This document shows positions 33,390 through 46,135 of a stretch of 64,000 nt of DNA, in pieces (position 1 is the first letter of the stretch; the number at the start of each line of letters is the position of its first letter). The stretch spans positions 159,708,486-159,772,485 of the forward strand of contig OW121740.1 of assembly GCA_933228675.1 (NCBI GenBank), written 5' to 3'. The stretch comes from Stomorhina lunata. Its lineage: Eukaryota; Arthropoda; Insecta; Diptera; Rhiniidae. The position numbers and the translations under genes were made by a program. The notes below the pieces were generated by a model. The model was not told the origin of the DNA, ran no database searches, and saw only the letters and a list, made by a program, of their open reading frames with translations.

Positions 33390-36075
33390 AGTTTTCTACA
33401 GAAAAGTTGATAGAAAGAAGAGTTTTTAATAGAAAAGTTGACAGTAGGAAGACTTTTCTATAGAAGAAATGACAGTGGAAAGAGTTTTCTGTAGAAAAAA
33501 TGACAATGGGAAGTGTTTTATATAGAAAACTTGACAATGAAAAGAGTTTTCTATAGAAAAAATTAAAGTGGGAAGAGATTTCTATAAAAAAATGACAGTG
33601 GAAAGAGTTTTCTATAGAAAAAATGAGAGCGGGAAGAGTTTTCTATAGAAAAAAAATGAGGGTGGGAAGAGTTTTCTATAGAAAAAATGACAGTAGGAAA
33701 AGTTTTCTAAAGAAAAAATGACAGTGGGAAGAGTTTTCTATCGAAAGAATGACAATGGAAAGAGTTTTCTATAGAAAAAATTGCAGTTTTCTATAGTGGA
33801 AAAAGAGTTCTCTGTACAAAAAATGACAGTGTTAAGAGTTTTCTATAAAAAAATGACAGTGGGAAAAGTTTTCTTTAGAAAAAATGACAGTGGGAAGAGT
33901 TTTCTATAGAAAAAATGACAGTGGGAAGAGTTTTCTATAGAAAAATTACAGTAGGAAGAGATTTCTATAGAAAAAATTACAGTGGGGAAAGTTTTCTTTA
34001 GAAAAAATTACAGTGGGAAAAGTTTTCTATAGAAAAAATTACAGTGGGAAGTGTTTTCTATAGAAAAAATTACAGTGGGAACAGTTTTCTATAAAAAAAT
34101 GACAGTGGGAAAAGTTTTCTTTAGAAAAAAAAAAAATACAGTGGGAAGATTTTTATATAGAAAACTTGATAATGAGAAGAGTTTTCTATAGAAAAAATTA
34201 AAGTGGGAAGAGTTTTCTATAAAAAATGACAGTGGGAAGAGTTTTCTATAGAAAAAATTATAGTGGGAAGAGTTTTCTATAGAAAAAATTACAGTAGGAA
34301 GAGTTTTCTATAGAAAAAATTACAGTGGGAAAGTTTTCTATCGAAAAAATAACGTTGGGAAGAGTTTTCTATAGAAAAAATGACAGTGGGATAAGTTTTC
34401 TATAAAAAAATGACAGTGGGGAGAGTTTTCTATAGAAGAGTTTTCTATAAAAAAAAATACAGCGGTAAGAGTTTTCTATAGAAAAAATTACAGTGGAAAA
34501 AGTTTTCTACAGAAAAAATGACCGTGGGAAGAGTTTTCTATAGAAAAAATGACAGTCGGAAGAGTTTTCTATAGAAAAAAATGACAGTGGCAAGAGTTTT
34601 CTATAGAAAAAAATGACAGTGGGAAGAGTTTTCTATAGAAAAAATTACAATAGGAAAAGATTTCTACAGAAAAAATTAATGTGGGAAGAGTTTCCTATAG
34701 AAAAAATGACAGTGGGAAGAGTTTTCTATAGAAAAAATGACAGTGGGAAGAGTTTTCTATAAAAAAATGACAGTGGGGACAGTTTTCTTTAGAAAAATGA
34801 CAGTCTGAAGAGCTTTCTATAAAAAAATACAGCGGTAAGAGTTTTCTATAGAAAAATGACAGTGGAAAAAGTTTTCTACAGAAAAAATTACCGTGGGAAG
34901 AGTTTTCTATAGAAAAAATGACAGTGGGAAGAGTTTTCTATAGAAAAAAATTATAGTGAGAAGAGTTTTCTATAGAAAAAAATTACAATAGGAAGAGATT
35001 TCTATAGAAAAAATTAATGTGGGAAGAGTTTCCTATAGAAAAAATGACAGTGGGAAGAGTTTCCTATAGAAAAAATGACAGTGGGAAGAGTTTTCTATAG
35101 AAAAAATGACAGTGGGAAGAATTTTCTATTGAAAAAATTAAAGTGGGAAGAGTTTTCTATAGAAAAAATGACAGTGGGAAGAGTTTTCTATAGAAAATAT
35201 TACAGTGGGAAGAGTTTCCTATAGAAAAAAATACAGTGGGAGGAGTTTTCTATAGAAAAATTACAGTGGGAAGAGTTTTCTACAAAAAAAAAGACAGTGG
35301 GAAGAGTTTTCTACTGAAAAAATTACAGTGGGAAGAGTTATCAATAGAGGAAATGACAATAGGAAGATTTTTTTATAGAAAAAATGACATTGGGAAGTTT
35401 TCTATAGAAAAAACGACATTGAAAAGTATTTTCTATAGAAAAAATTACAGTGGAAATAGTTTTCTATAGAAAAAATGATAGTGGGAAGAGTTTTCTATAG
35501 AAAAAAATTACAGTTTTCTGTAGAAGAAATGACAGTGGGAAGAATTTTCTGTACAAAAAATGACAGTGGGAAGAGTTTTCTGTACAAAAAATGACAGTGG
35601 GAAGAGTTTTCAATTAAAAAATGACAGTGGGAAGTGTTTTCTATAAAAAAAAAATTACATTGGGAAGAGTTTTCTTTACACTAAATGATAGTTGGAAGAG
35701 TTTTATGTAGAAAATATGACAGTGCGAAGAGTTTACTATAGAAAAGTTGACAGTGGGAAGCGTTTTCTATAGAAAAGTTGACAGTAGAAAGAGTTTTTTT
35801 TATAGAAAAGCTGACAGAGTTTTCTATAGAAAAGTTGACAGTGGGAAAAGTTTTCTATAGAAAAGTTGACAGTGGGAAAAGTTTTCTATAGAAAAGTTGA
35901 CATTGGGAAAAGTTTTCTATAGAAATGTTAACAGTGGGAAAGTTTTCTATAGAAATTGAATGTAAGACTGTGACAGCGGGAAGAAAAATAATAGTGGAAA
36001 GATGTTTCTGTAAAAAAGTTGACAGTGGGAGGAGTTTATCCTATAGAAATGTTGACATAAGGAAAGAACTTATAT
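33390..36075. repeat. 31-bp satellite
   Basis: About 85 copies of a 31-bp unit with GTGGGAAGAGTTTTCTATAG followed by AAAAAATGACA or AAAAAATTACA. The TGACA and TTACA variants interleave. The right end (about 35730-36070) shifts to AAAAGTTGACAGTGGGAA. The frame at 35236-35469 is only the unit translated. Confidence 0.94.
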
Positions 36076-36649
36076 AGGGAGGCAGGAAAACGGATATTGA
36101 TCATTATGTTTTTCTTAGGACGGCCAAATGATTTTTACAAGAAATCCAGAATTTAAAAATAGAAAGTAAATTCCATTACAATTCCTTGACGCAGACATTT
36201 AAAAATAAATCACTTAAATTGTCTGAGTTTTACAAGAAAATCTAAAGGACATAAAGATATGTAGACATGGAATATGCAGACATGTCTAAAATTGGATAAC
36301 TTTCAAACCCAAAGAAAATTTACTTCTGAAATTTTTTATGAAAAAAAATCCAAAATTTTGCTTGAAATAATTGATGTGTGTGAAGATAAATATACCGAGT
36401 TAAATATGTCTTTGGTATAGTTATAAAAAATATCGCATGCGATAAAAAAGTTTTCAGTATTTTTAATATGGATATTTTTACAGAAATTTTCAACATTTTA
36501 ATAAATTTATATTATAAAATTGCAGTTATATTAAAAAATATCACCGAATTTACCTGTATATACAACAAAAGGCAAATTTAAATAGTTTTTGTCACATATT
36601 TAATATAAAAAGTTCTTAGTAAAAAAATGAGGCATATGAGTTTTCTGAC

Positions 36650-39600
36650 AGATTTGGCCACTGTGGCCAAACGCTAAGATGTCAATAAATGGGAGCTAGT
36701 GGAGAATAAAGGCAAGGAATACTACTATTTAACTACGTTAATGGTTTTTCCCAATTGTATTTGAGAGAAATTTTATACTTTGTTGAAAATATGACTTAGT
36801 CAAAAAAATTACATATGAGTTCTCTGAAGGATTTGGCCACTGTGGCCAAACGCTAAGATGTCAACGAATTGAAGCTAGTGGAGAATAAAGTCAAGGAATA
36901 CTACTATTAAACTACGTTAATGGTTTTTCCGAATTGTATTTGAGAGAAATTTTATACTTTGTTGAAAATATGACTTAGTCAAAAAAATGTCATATGAGTT
37001 CTCTGAGGGATTTGGCCACTGTGGCCAAACGCTAAGATGTCAACGAATTGAAGCTAGTGGAGAATAAAGTCAAGGAATACTACTATTAAACTACGTTAAT
37101 GGTTTTTCCGAATTGTATTTGAGAGAAATTTTATACTTTGTTGAAAATATGACTTAGTCAAAAAAATGTCATATGAGTTCTCTGAGGGATTTGGCCACTG
37201 TGGCCAAACGCTAAGATGTCAATCAATGGGAGCTAGTGGAGAATAAAGGCAAGGAATACTACTATTTAACAACGTTAATGGTTTTTCTGAATTGTATTTG
37301 AGAGAAATTTTATACTTTGTTGAAAATATGACTTAGTCAAAAAAATTACATATGAGTTCTCTGAAGGATTTGGCCACTGTGGCCAAGCGCTAAGATGTCA
37401 ATAAATGGGAGATAGTGGAGAATGAAGGCAAGGAATAATACTATTAAACTGCGTTAATGGTTTTTCTGAATTGTATTTGAGAGCAATTTTATACTTTGTT
37501 GAAAATATGACTTAGTCAAAAAAATGTCATATGAGTTCTCTGAGGGATTTGGCCACTGTGGCCAAACGCTAAGATGTCAATCAATGGGAGCTAGTGGAGA
37601 ATAAAGGCAAGGAATACTACTATTAAACTAAGTTAATGGTTTTTCCGAATTGTATTTGAGAGAAATTTTATACTTTGTTGAAAATATGACTTAGTCAAAA
37701 AAATGTCATATGAGTTCTCTGAGGGATTTGGCCACTGTGGCCAAACGCTAAGATGTCAACGAATTGAAGCTAGTGGAGAATAAAGTCAAGGAATACTACT
37801 ATTAAACTACGTTAATGGTTTTTCCGAATTGTATTTGAGAGAAATTTTATACTTTGTTGAAAATATGACTTAGTCAAAAAAATGTCATATGAGTTCTCTG
37901 AGGGATTTGGCCACTGTGGCCAAACGCTAAGATGTCAATCAATAGGAGCTAGTGGAGAATAAAGGCAAGGAATACTACTATTTAACTACGTTAATGGTTT
38001 TTCCGAATTGTATTTGAGAGAAATTTTATACTTTGTTGAAAATATGACTTAGTCAAAAAAATGTCATATGAGTTCTCTGAGGGATTTGGCCACTGTGGCC
38101 AAACGCTAAGATGTCAATCAATGGGAGCTAGTGGAGAATAAAGGCAAGGAATACTACTATTAAACTACGTTAATGGTTTTTCCGAATTGTATTTGAGAGA
38201 AATTTTATACTTTGTTGAAAATATGACTTAGTCAAAAAAATGTCATATGAGTTCTCTGAGGGATTTGGCCACTGTGGCCAAACGCTAAGATGTCAATCAA
38301 TGGGAGCTAGTGGAGAATAAAGGCAAGGAATACTACTATTTAACTACGTTAATGGTTTTTCCCAATTGTATTTGAGAGAAATTTTATACTTTGTTGAAAA
38401 TATGACTTAGTCAAAAAAATTACATATGAGTTCTCTGAAGGATTTGGCCACTGTGGCCAAACGCTAAGATGTCAATGAATAGGAGCTAATGGAGAATAAA
38501 GGCAAGGAATACTACTATTTAACTACGTTAATGGTTTTTCCCAATTGTATTTGAGAGAAATTTTATACTTTGTTGAAAATATGACTTAGTCAAAAAAATT
38601 ACATATGAGTTCTCTGAAGGATTTGGCCACTGTGGCCAAACGCTAAGATGTCAATGAATAGGAGCTAGTGGAGAATAAAGGCAAGGAATACTACTATTTA
38701 ACTACGTTAATGGTTTTTCCCAATTGTATTTGAGAGAAATTTTATACTTTGTTGAAAATATGACTTAGTCAAAAAAATTACATATGAGTTCTCTGAAGGA
38801 TTTGGCCACTGTGGCCAAGCGCTAAGATGTCAATAAATGGGAGATAGTGGAGAATGAAGGCAAGGAATAATACTATTAAACTGCGTTAATGGTTTTTCTG
38901 AATTGTATTTGAGAGCAATTTTATACTTTGTTGAAAATATGACTTAGTCAAAAAAATGTCATATGAGTTCTCTGAGGGATTTGGCCACTGTGGCCAAACG
39001 CTAAGATGTCAATCAATGGGAGCTAGTGGAGAATAAAGGCAAGGAATACTACTATTTAACTACGTTAATGGTTTTTCCCAATTGTATTTGAGAGAAATTT
39101 TATACTTTGTTGAAAATATGACTTAGTCAAAAAAATTACATATGAGTTCTCTGAAGGATTTGGCCACTGTGGCCAAACGCTAAGATGTCAATGAATAGGA
39201 GCTAATGGAGAATAAAGGCAAGGAATACTACTATTTAACTACGTTAATGGTTTTTCCCAATTGTATTTGAGAGAAATTTTATACTTTGTTGAAAATATGA
39301 CTTAGTCAAAAAAATTACATATGAGTTCTCTGAAGGATTTGGCCACTGTGGCCAAACGCTAAGATGTCAACGAATTGAAGCTAGTGGAGAATAAAGTCAA
39401 GGAATACTACTATTAAACTACGTTAATGGTTTTTCCGAATTGTATTTGAGAGAAATTTTATACTTTGTTGAAAATATGACTTAGTCAAAAAAATGTCATA
39501 TGAGTTCTCTGAGGGATTTGGCCACTGTGGCCAAACGCTAAGATGTCAACGAATTGAAGCTAGTGGAGAATAAAGTCAAGGAATACTACTATTAAACTAC

Positions 39601-41734
39601 GTTAATGGTTTTTCCGAATTGTATTTGAGAGAAATTTAATACTTTGTTGAAAATATGACTTAGTCAAAAAAATGTCATATGAGTTCTCTGAGGGATTTGG
39701 CCACTGTGGCCAAACGCTAAGATGTCAATCAATGGGAGCTAGTGGAGAATAAAGGCAAGGAATACTACTATTTAACTACGTTAATGGTTTTTCTGAATTG
39801 TATTTGAGAGAAATTTTATACTTTGATGAAAATATGACTTAGTCAAAAAAATTACATATGAGTTCTCTGAAGGATTTGGCCACTGTGGCCAAACACTAAG
39901 ATGTCAAAGGAATACTACTATTAAACTACGTTAATGGTTTTTCCGAATTGTATTTGAGAGAAATTTTATACTTTGTTGAAAATATGACTTAGTCAAAAAA
40001 ATGTCATATGAGTTCTCTGAGGGATTTGGCCACTGTGGCCAAACGCTAAGATGTCAATCAATGGGAGCTAGTGGAGAATAAAGGCAAGGAATACTACTAT
40101 TTAACTACGTTAATGGTTTTTCTGAATTGTATTTGAGAGAAATTTTATACTTTGATGAAAATATGACTTAGTCAAAAAAATTACATATGAGTTCTCTGAA
40201 GGATTTGGCCACTGTGGCCAAACACTAAGATGTCAACGAATTGAAGCTAGTGGAGAATAAAGTCAAGGAATACTACTATTAAACTACGTTAATGGTTTTT
40301 CCGAATTGTATTTGAGAGAAATTTTATACTTTGTTGAAAATATGACTTAGTCAAAAAAATGTCATATGAGTTCTCTGAGGGATTTGGCCACTGTGGCCAA
40401 ACGCTAAGATGTCAATCAATAGGAGCTAGTGGAGAATAAAGGCAAGGAATACTACTACTTAACTACGTTAATGGTTTTTCCGAATTGTATTTGAGAGAAA
40501 TTTTATACTTTGTTGAAAATATGACTTAGTCAAAAAAATGTCATATGAGTTCTCTGAGGGATTTGGCCACTGTGGCCAAACGCTAAGATGTCAATCAATG
40601 GGAGCTAGTGGAGAATAAAGGCAAGGAATACTACTATTAAACTACGTTAATGGTTTTTCCGAATTGTATTTGAGAGAAATTTTATACTTTGTTGAAAATA
40701 TGACTTAGTCAAAAAAATTACATATGAGTTCTCTGAAGGATTTGGCCACTGTGACCAAACGCTAAGATGTCAATCAATGGGAGCTAGTGGAGAATAAAGG
40801 CAAGGAATACTACTATTAAACTACGTTAATGGTTTTTCCGAATTGTATTTGAGAGAAATTTTATACTTTGTTGAAAATATGACTTAGTCAAAAAAATGTC
40901 ATATGAGTTCTCTGAGGGATTTGGCCACTGTGGCCAAACGCTAAGATGTCAATCAATAGGAGCTAGTGGAGAATAAAGGCAAGGAATACTACTACTTAAC
41001 TACGTTAATGGTTTTTCCGAATTGTATTTGAGAGAAATTTTATACTTTGTTGAAAATATGACTTAGTCAAAAAAATGTCATATGAGTTCTCTGAGGGATT
41101 TGGCCACTGTGGCCAAACGCTAAGATGTCAATCAATGGGAGCTAGTGGAGAATAAAGGCAAGGAATACTACTATTAAACTACGTTAATGGTTTTTCCGAA
41201 TTGTATTTGAGAGAAATTTTATACTTTGTTGAAAATATGACTTAGTCAAAAAAATGTCATATGAGTTCTCTGAAGGATTTGGCCACTGTGGCCAAACGCT
41301 AAGATGTCAATCAATGGGAGCTAGTGGAGAATAAAGGCAAGGAATACTACTATTAAACTACGTTAATGGTTTTTCCGAATTGTATTTGAGAGAAATTTTA
41401 TACTTTGTTGAAAATATGACTTAGTCAAAAAAATTACATATGAGTTCTCTGAAGGATTTGGCCACTGTGACCAAACGCTAAGATGTCAATGAATAGGAGC
41501 TAGTGGAGAATAAAGGCAAGGAATACTACTATTAAACTATGTTAATGGTTTTCCCCAATTGTATTTGAGAGAAATTTTATACTTTGTTGAAAATATGACT
41601 TATTCAAAAAAATGTCATATGAGTTCTCTGAAGGATTTGGCCACTGTGGCCAAACGCTAAGATGTCAATGAATAGGAGCTAGTGGAGAATAAAGGCAAGG
41701 AATACTACTATTTAACTACGTTAATGGTTTTTCC
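36650..41734. repeat. 179-bp unit array, left arm of the foldback element
   Basis: About 28 units. The landmark TTTGGCCACTGTGGCCAAA recurs every 179 bp (GGCC at 36656, 36835, 37014 and onward). Units fall into a few alternating types, such as CATATGAGTTCTCTGAGGGA versus ...TGAAGGA, and CAATCAATGGGAG versus CAACGAATTGAAG. One unit near 39895-39915 is shortened by a deletion. Variant markers recur at multiples of the unit: GGCCAAGCGC at 37381 and 38813 (8 units apart), GTGACCAAAC at 40751 and 41467 (4 units). Confidence 0.96.
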
Positions 41735-44700
41735 TTCAGAGAACTCATATGTAATTTTTTTGACTAAGTCATATTTTCAACAAAGTATAAAATTTCTCTC
41801 AAATACAATTGGGAAAAACCATTAACGTAGTTAAATAGTAGTATTCCTTGCCTTTATTCTCCATTAGCTCCTATTCATTGACATCTTAGCGTTTGGCCAC
41901 AGTGGCCAAATCCTTCAGAGAACTCATATGTAATTTTTTTGACTAAGTCATATTTTCAACAAAGTATAAAATTTCTCTCAAATACAATTGGGAAAAACCA
42001 TTAACGTAGTTAAATAGTAGTATTCCTTGCCTTTATTCTCCACTAGCTCCCATTGATTGACATCTTAGCGTTTGGCCACAGTGGCCAAATCCCTCAGAGA
42101 ACTCATATGACATTTTTTTGACTAAGTCATATTTTCAACAAAGTATAAAATTTCTCTCAAATACAATTCGGAAAAACCATTAACGTAGTTTAATAGTAGT
42201 ATTCCTTGCCTTTATTCTCCACTAGCTCCCATTGATTGACATCTTAGCGTTTGGCCACAGTGGCCAAATCCCTCAGAGAACTCATATGACATTTTTTTGA
42301 CTAAGTCATATTTTCAACAAAGTATAAAATTTCTCTCAAATACAATTCGGAAAAACCATTAACGTAGTTAAATAGTAGTATTCCTTGCCTTTATTCTCCA
42401 TTAGCTCCTATTCATTGACATCTTAGCGTTTGGCCACAGTGGCCAAATCCTTCAGAGAACTCATATGTAATTTTTTTGACTAAGTCATATTTTCAACAAA
42501 GTATAAAATTTCTCTCAAATACAATTGGGAAAAACCATTAACGTAGTTAAATAGTAGTATTCCTTGCCTTTATTCTCCACTAGCTCCCATTGATTGACAT
42601 CTTAGCGTTTGGCCACAGTGGCCAAATCCCTCAGAGAACTCATATGACATTTTTTTGACTAAGTCATATTTTCAACAAAGTATAAAATTTCTCTCAAATA
42701 CAATTGGGAAAAACCATTAACGTAGTTAAATAGTAGTATTCCTTGCCTTTATTCTCCACTAGCTCCCATTGATTGACATCTTAGCGTTTGGCCACAGTGG
42801 CCAAATCCCTCAGAGAACTCATATGACATTTTTTTGACTAAGTCATATTTTCAACAAAGTATAAAATTGCTCTCAAATACAATTCAGAAAAACCATTAAC
42901 GCAGTTTAATAGTATTATTCCTTGCCTTTATTCTCCACTATCTCCCATTTATTGACATCTTAGCGTTTGGCCACAATGGCCAAATCCTTCAGAGAACTCA
43001 TATGTAATTTTTTTGACTAAGTCATATTTTCAACAAAGTATAAAATTGCTCTCAAATACAATTCAGAAAAACCATTAACGCAGTTTAATAGTATTATTCC
43101 TTGCCTTTATTCTCCACTATCTCCCATTTATTGACATCTTAGCGTTTGGCCACAGTGGCCAAATCCTTCAGAGAACTCATATGTAATTTTTTTGACTAAG
43201 TCATATTTTCAACAAAGTATAAAATTTCTCTCAAATACAATTGGGAAAAACCATTAACGTAGTTAAATAGTAGTATTCCTTGCCTTTATTCTCCACTAGC
43301 TCCCATTGATTGACATCTTAGCGTTTGGCCACAGTGGCCAAATCCCTCAGAGAACTCATATGACATTTTTTTGACTAAGTCATATTTTCAACAAAGTATA
43401 AAATTTCTCTCAAATACAATTGGGAAAAACCATTAACGTAGTTAAATAGTAGTATTCCTTGCCTTTATTCTCCACTAGCTCCCATTGATTGACATCTTAG
43501 CGTTTGGCCACAGTGGCCAAATCCCTCAGAGAACTCATATGACATTTTTTTGACTAAGTCATATTTTCAACAAAGTATAAAATTTCTCTCAAATACAATT
43601 GGGAAAAACCATTAAAGTAGTTAAATAGTAGTATTCCTTGCCTTTATTCTCCACTAGCTCCTATTCATTGACATCTTAGCGTTTGGCCACAGTGGCCAAA
43701 TCCTTCAGAGAACTCATATGTAATTTTTTTGACTAAGTCATATTTTCAACAAAGTATAAAATTTCTCTCAAATACAATTGGGAAAAACCATTAACGTAGT
43801 TAAATAGTAGTATTCCTTGCCTTTATTCTCCATTAGCTCCTATTCATTGACATCTTAGCGTTTGGCCACAGTGGCCAAATCCTTCAGAGAACTCATATGT
43901 AATTTTTTTGACTAAGTCATATTTTCAACAAAGTATAAAATTTCTCTCAAATACAATTGGGAAAAACCATTAACGTAGTTAAATAGTAGTATTCCTTGCC
44001 TTTATTCTCCACTAGCTCCCATTGATTGACATCTTAGCGTTTGGCCACAGTGGCCAAATCCCTCAGAGAACTCATATGACATTTTTTTGACTAAGTCATA
44101 TTTTCAACAAAGTATAAAATTTCTCTCAAATACAATTGGGAAAAACCATTAACGCAGTTTAATAGTATTATTCCTTGCCTTTATTCTCCACTATCTCCCA
44201 TTTATTGACATCTTAGCGTTTGGCCACAATGGCCAAATCCTTCAGAGAACTCATATGTAATTTTTTTGACTAAGTCATATTTTCAACAAAGTATAAAATT
44301 GCTCTCAAATACAATTCAGAAAAACCATTAACGCAGTTTAATAGTATTATTCCTTGCCTTTATTCTCCACTATCTCCCATTTATTGACATCTTAGCGTTT
44401 GGCCACAGTGGCCAAATCCTTCAGAGAACTCATATGTAATTTTTTTGACTAAGTCATATTTTCAACAAAGTATAAAATTTCTCTCAAATACAATTGGGAA
44501 AAACCATTAACGTAGTTAAATAGTAGTATTCCTTGCCTTTATTCTCCACTAGCTCCCATTGATTGACATCTTAGCGTTTGGCCACAGTGGCCAAATCCCT
44601 CAGAGAACTCATATGACATTTTTTTGACTAAGTCATATTTTCAACAAAGTATAAAATTTCTCTCAAATACAATTGGGAAAAACCATTAACGTAGTTAAAT

Positions 44701-45850
44701 AGTAGTATTCCTTGCCTTTATTCTCCACTAGCTCCCATTGATTGACATCTTAGCGTTTGGCCACAGTGGCCAAATCCCTCAGAGAACTCATATGACATTT
44801 TTTTGACTAAGTCATATTTTCAACAAAGTATAAAATTTCTCTCAAATACAATTGGGAAAAACCATTAAAGTAGTTAAATAGTAGTATTCCTTGCCTTTAT
44901 TCTCCACTAGCTCCTATTCATTGACATCTTAGCGTTTGGCCACAGTGGCCAAATCCTTCAGAGAACTCATATGTAATTTTTTTGACTAAGTCATATTTTC
45001 AACAAAGTATAAAATTTCTCTCAAATACAATTGGGAAAAACCATTAACGTAGTTAAATAGTAGTATTCCTTGCCTTTATTCTCCATTAGCTCCTATTCAT
45101 TGACATCTTAGCGTTTGGCCACAGTGGCCAAATCCTTCAGAGAACTCATATGTAATTTTTTTGACTAAGTCATATTTTCAACAAAGTATAAAATTTCTCT
45201 CAAATACAATTGGGAAAAACCATTAACGTAGTTAAATAGTAGTATTCCTTGCCTTTATTCTCCACTAGCTCCCATTGATTGACATCTTAGCGTTTGGCCA
45301 CAGTGGCCAAATCCCTCAGAGAACTCATATGACATTTTTTTGACTAAGTCATATTTTCAACAAAGTATAAAATTTCTCTCAAATACAATTGGGAAAAACC
45401 ATTAACGTAGTTAAATAGTAGTATTCCTTGCCTTTATTCTCCATTAGCTCCTATTCATTGACATCTTAGCGTTTGGCCACAGTGGCCAAATCCTTCAGAG
45501 AACTCATATGTAATTTTTTTGACTAAGTCATATTTTCAACAAAGTATAAAATTTCTCTCAAATACAATTCGGAAAAACCATTAACGTAGTTTAATAGTAG
45601 TATTCCTTGCCTTTATTCTCCACTAGCTCCCATTGATTGACATCTTAGCGTTTGGCCACAGTGGCCAAATCCCTCAGAGAACTCATATGACATTTTTTTG
45701 ACTAAGTCATATTTTCAACAAAGTATAAAATTTCTCTCAAATACAATTCGGAAAAACCATTAACGTAGTTTAATAGTAGTATTCCTTGACTTTATTCTCC
45801 ACTAGCTTCAATTCGTTGACATCTTAGCGTTTGGCCACAGTGGCCAAATC
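41735..45850. repeat. 179-bp unit array, right arm (inverted)
   Basis: About 23 units in reverse orientation. Rare variants repeat at exactly 1253 bp (7 x 179): ATTAAAGTAG at 43611 and 44864, and GGCCACAATGG near 42969 and 44222. A seven-unit block was therefore duplicated within the arm. The arm starts in mid-unit at 41735, so the two arrays are not in register at the junction. Confidence 0.96.
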
Positions 45851-46135
45851 TGTCAGAAAACTCATATGCCTCATTTTTTACTAAGAACTTTTTATATTAA
45901 ATATGTGACAAAAACTATTTAAATTTGCCTTTTGTTGTATATACAGGTAAATTCGATGATATTTTTTAATATAACTGCAATTTTATAATATAAATTTATT
46001 AAAATGTTGAAAATTTCTGTAAAAATATCCATATTAAAAATACTGAAAACTTTTTTATCGCATGCGATATTTTTTATAACTATACCAAAGACATATTTAA
46101 CTCGGTATATTTATCTTCACACACATAAATAATTG

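Larger units (their letters stand above)
36374..46126. mobile_element. 9.75-kb foldback transposon
   Basis: The whole segment is one inverted repeat. The outer 280 bp or so of each side (36374-36655 and about 45845-46126) match as reverse complements with perhaps two differences, beginning ATGTGTGTGAAGATAAATAT. Inside are opposed arrays of a 179-bp unit: left arm 36650-41734, right arm 41735-45850, meeting at TTTTTCC|TTCAGAG. Immediately outside the ends is a perfect 9-bp direct repeat, AAATAATTG (36365-36373 and 46127-46135). Long inverted repeats with unique outer parts, inner tandem units and a 9-bp duplication match Drosophila FB-type foldback elements; Mutator-like elements also make 9-bp duplications. 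No transposase frame is present. The arms differ in length (about 5.4 and 4.4 kb). Confidence 0.88.
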
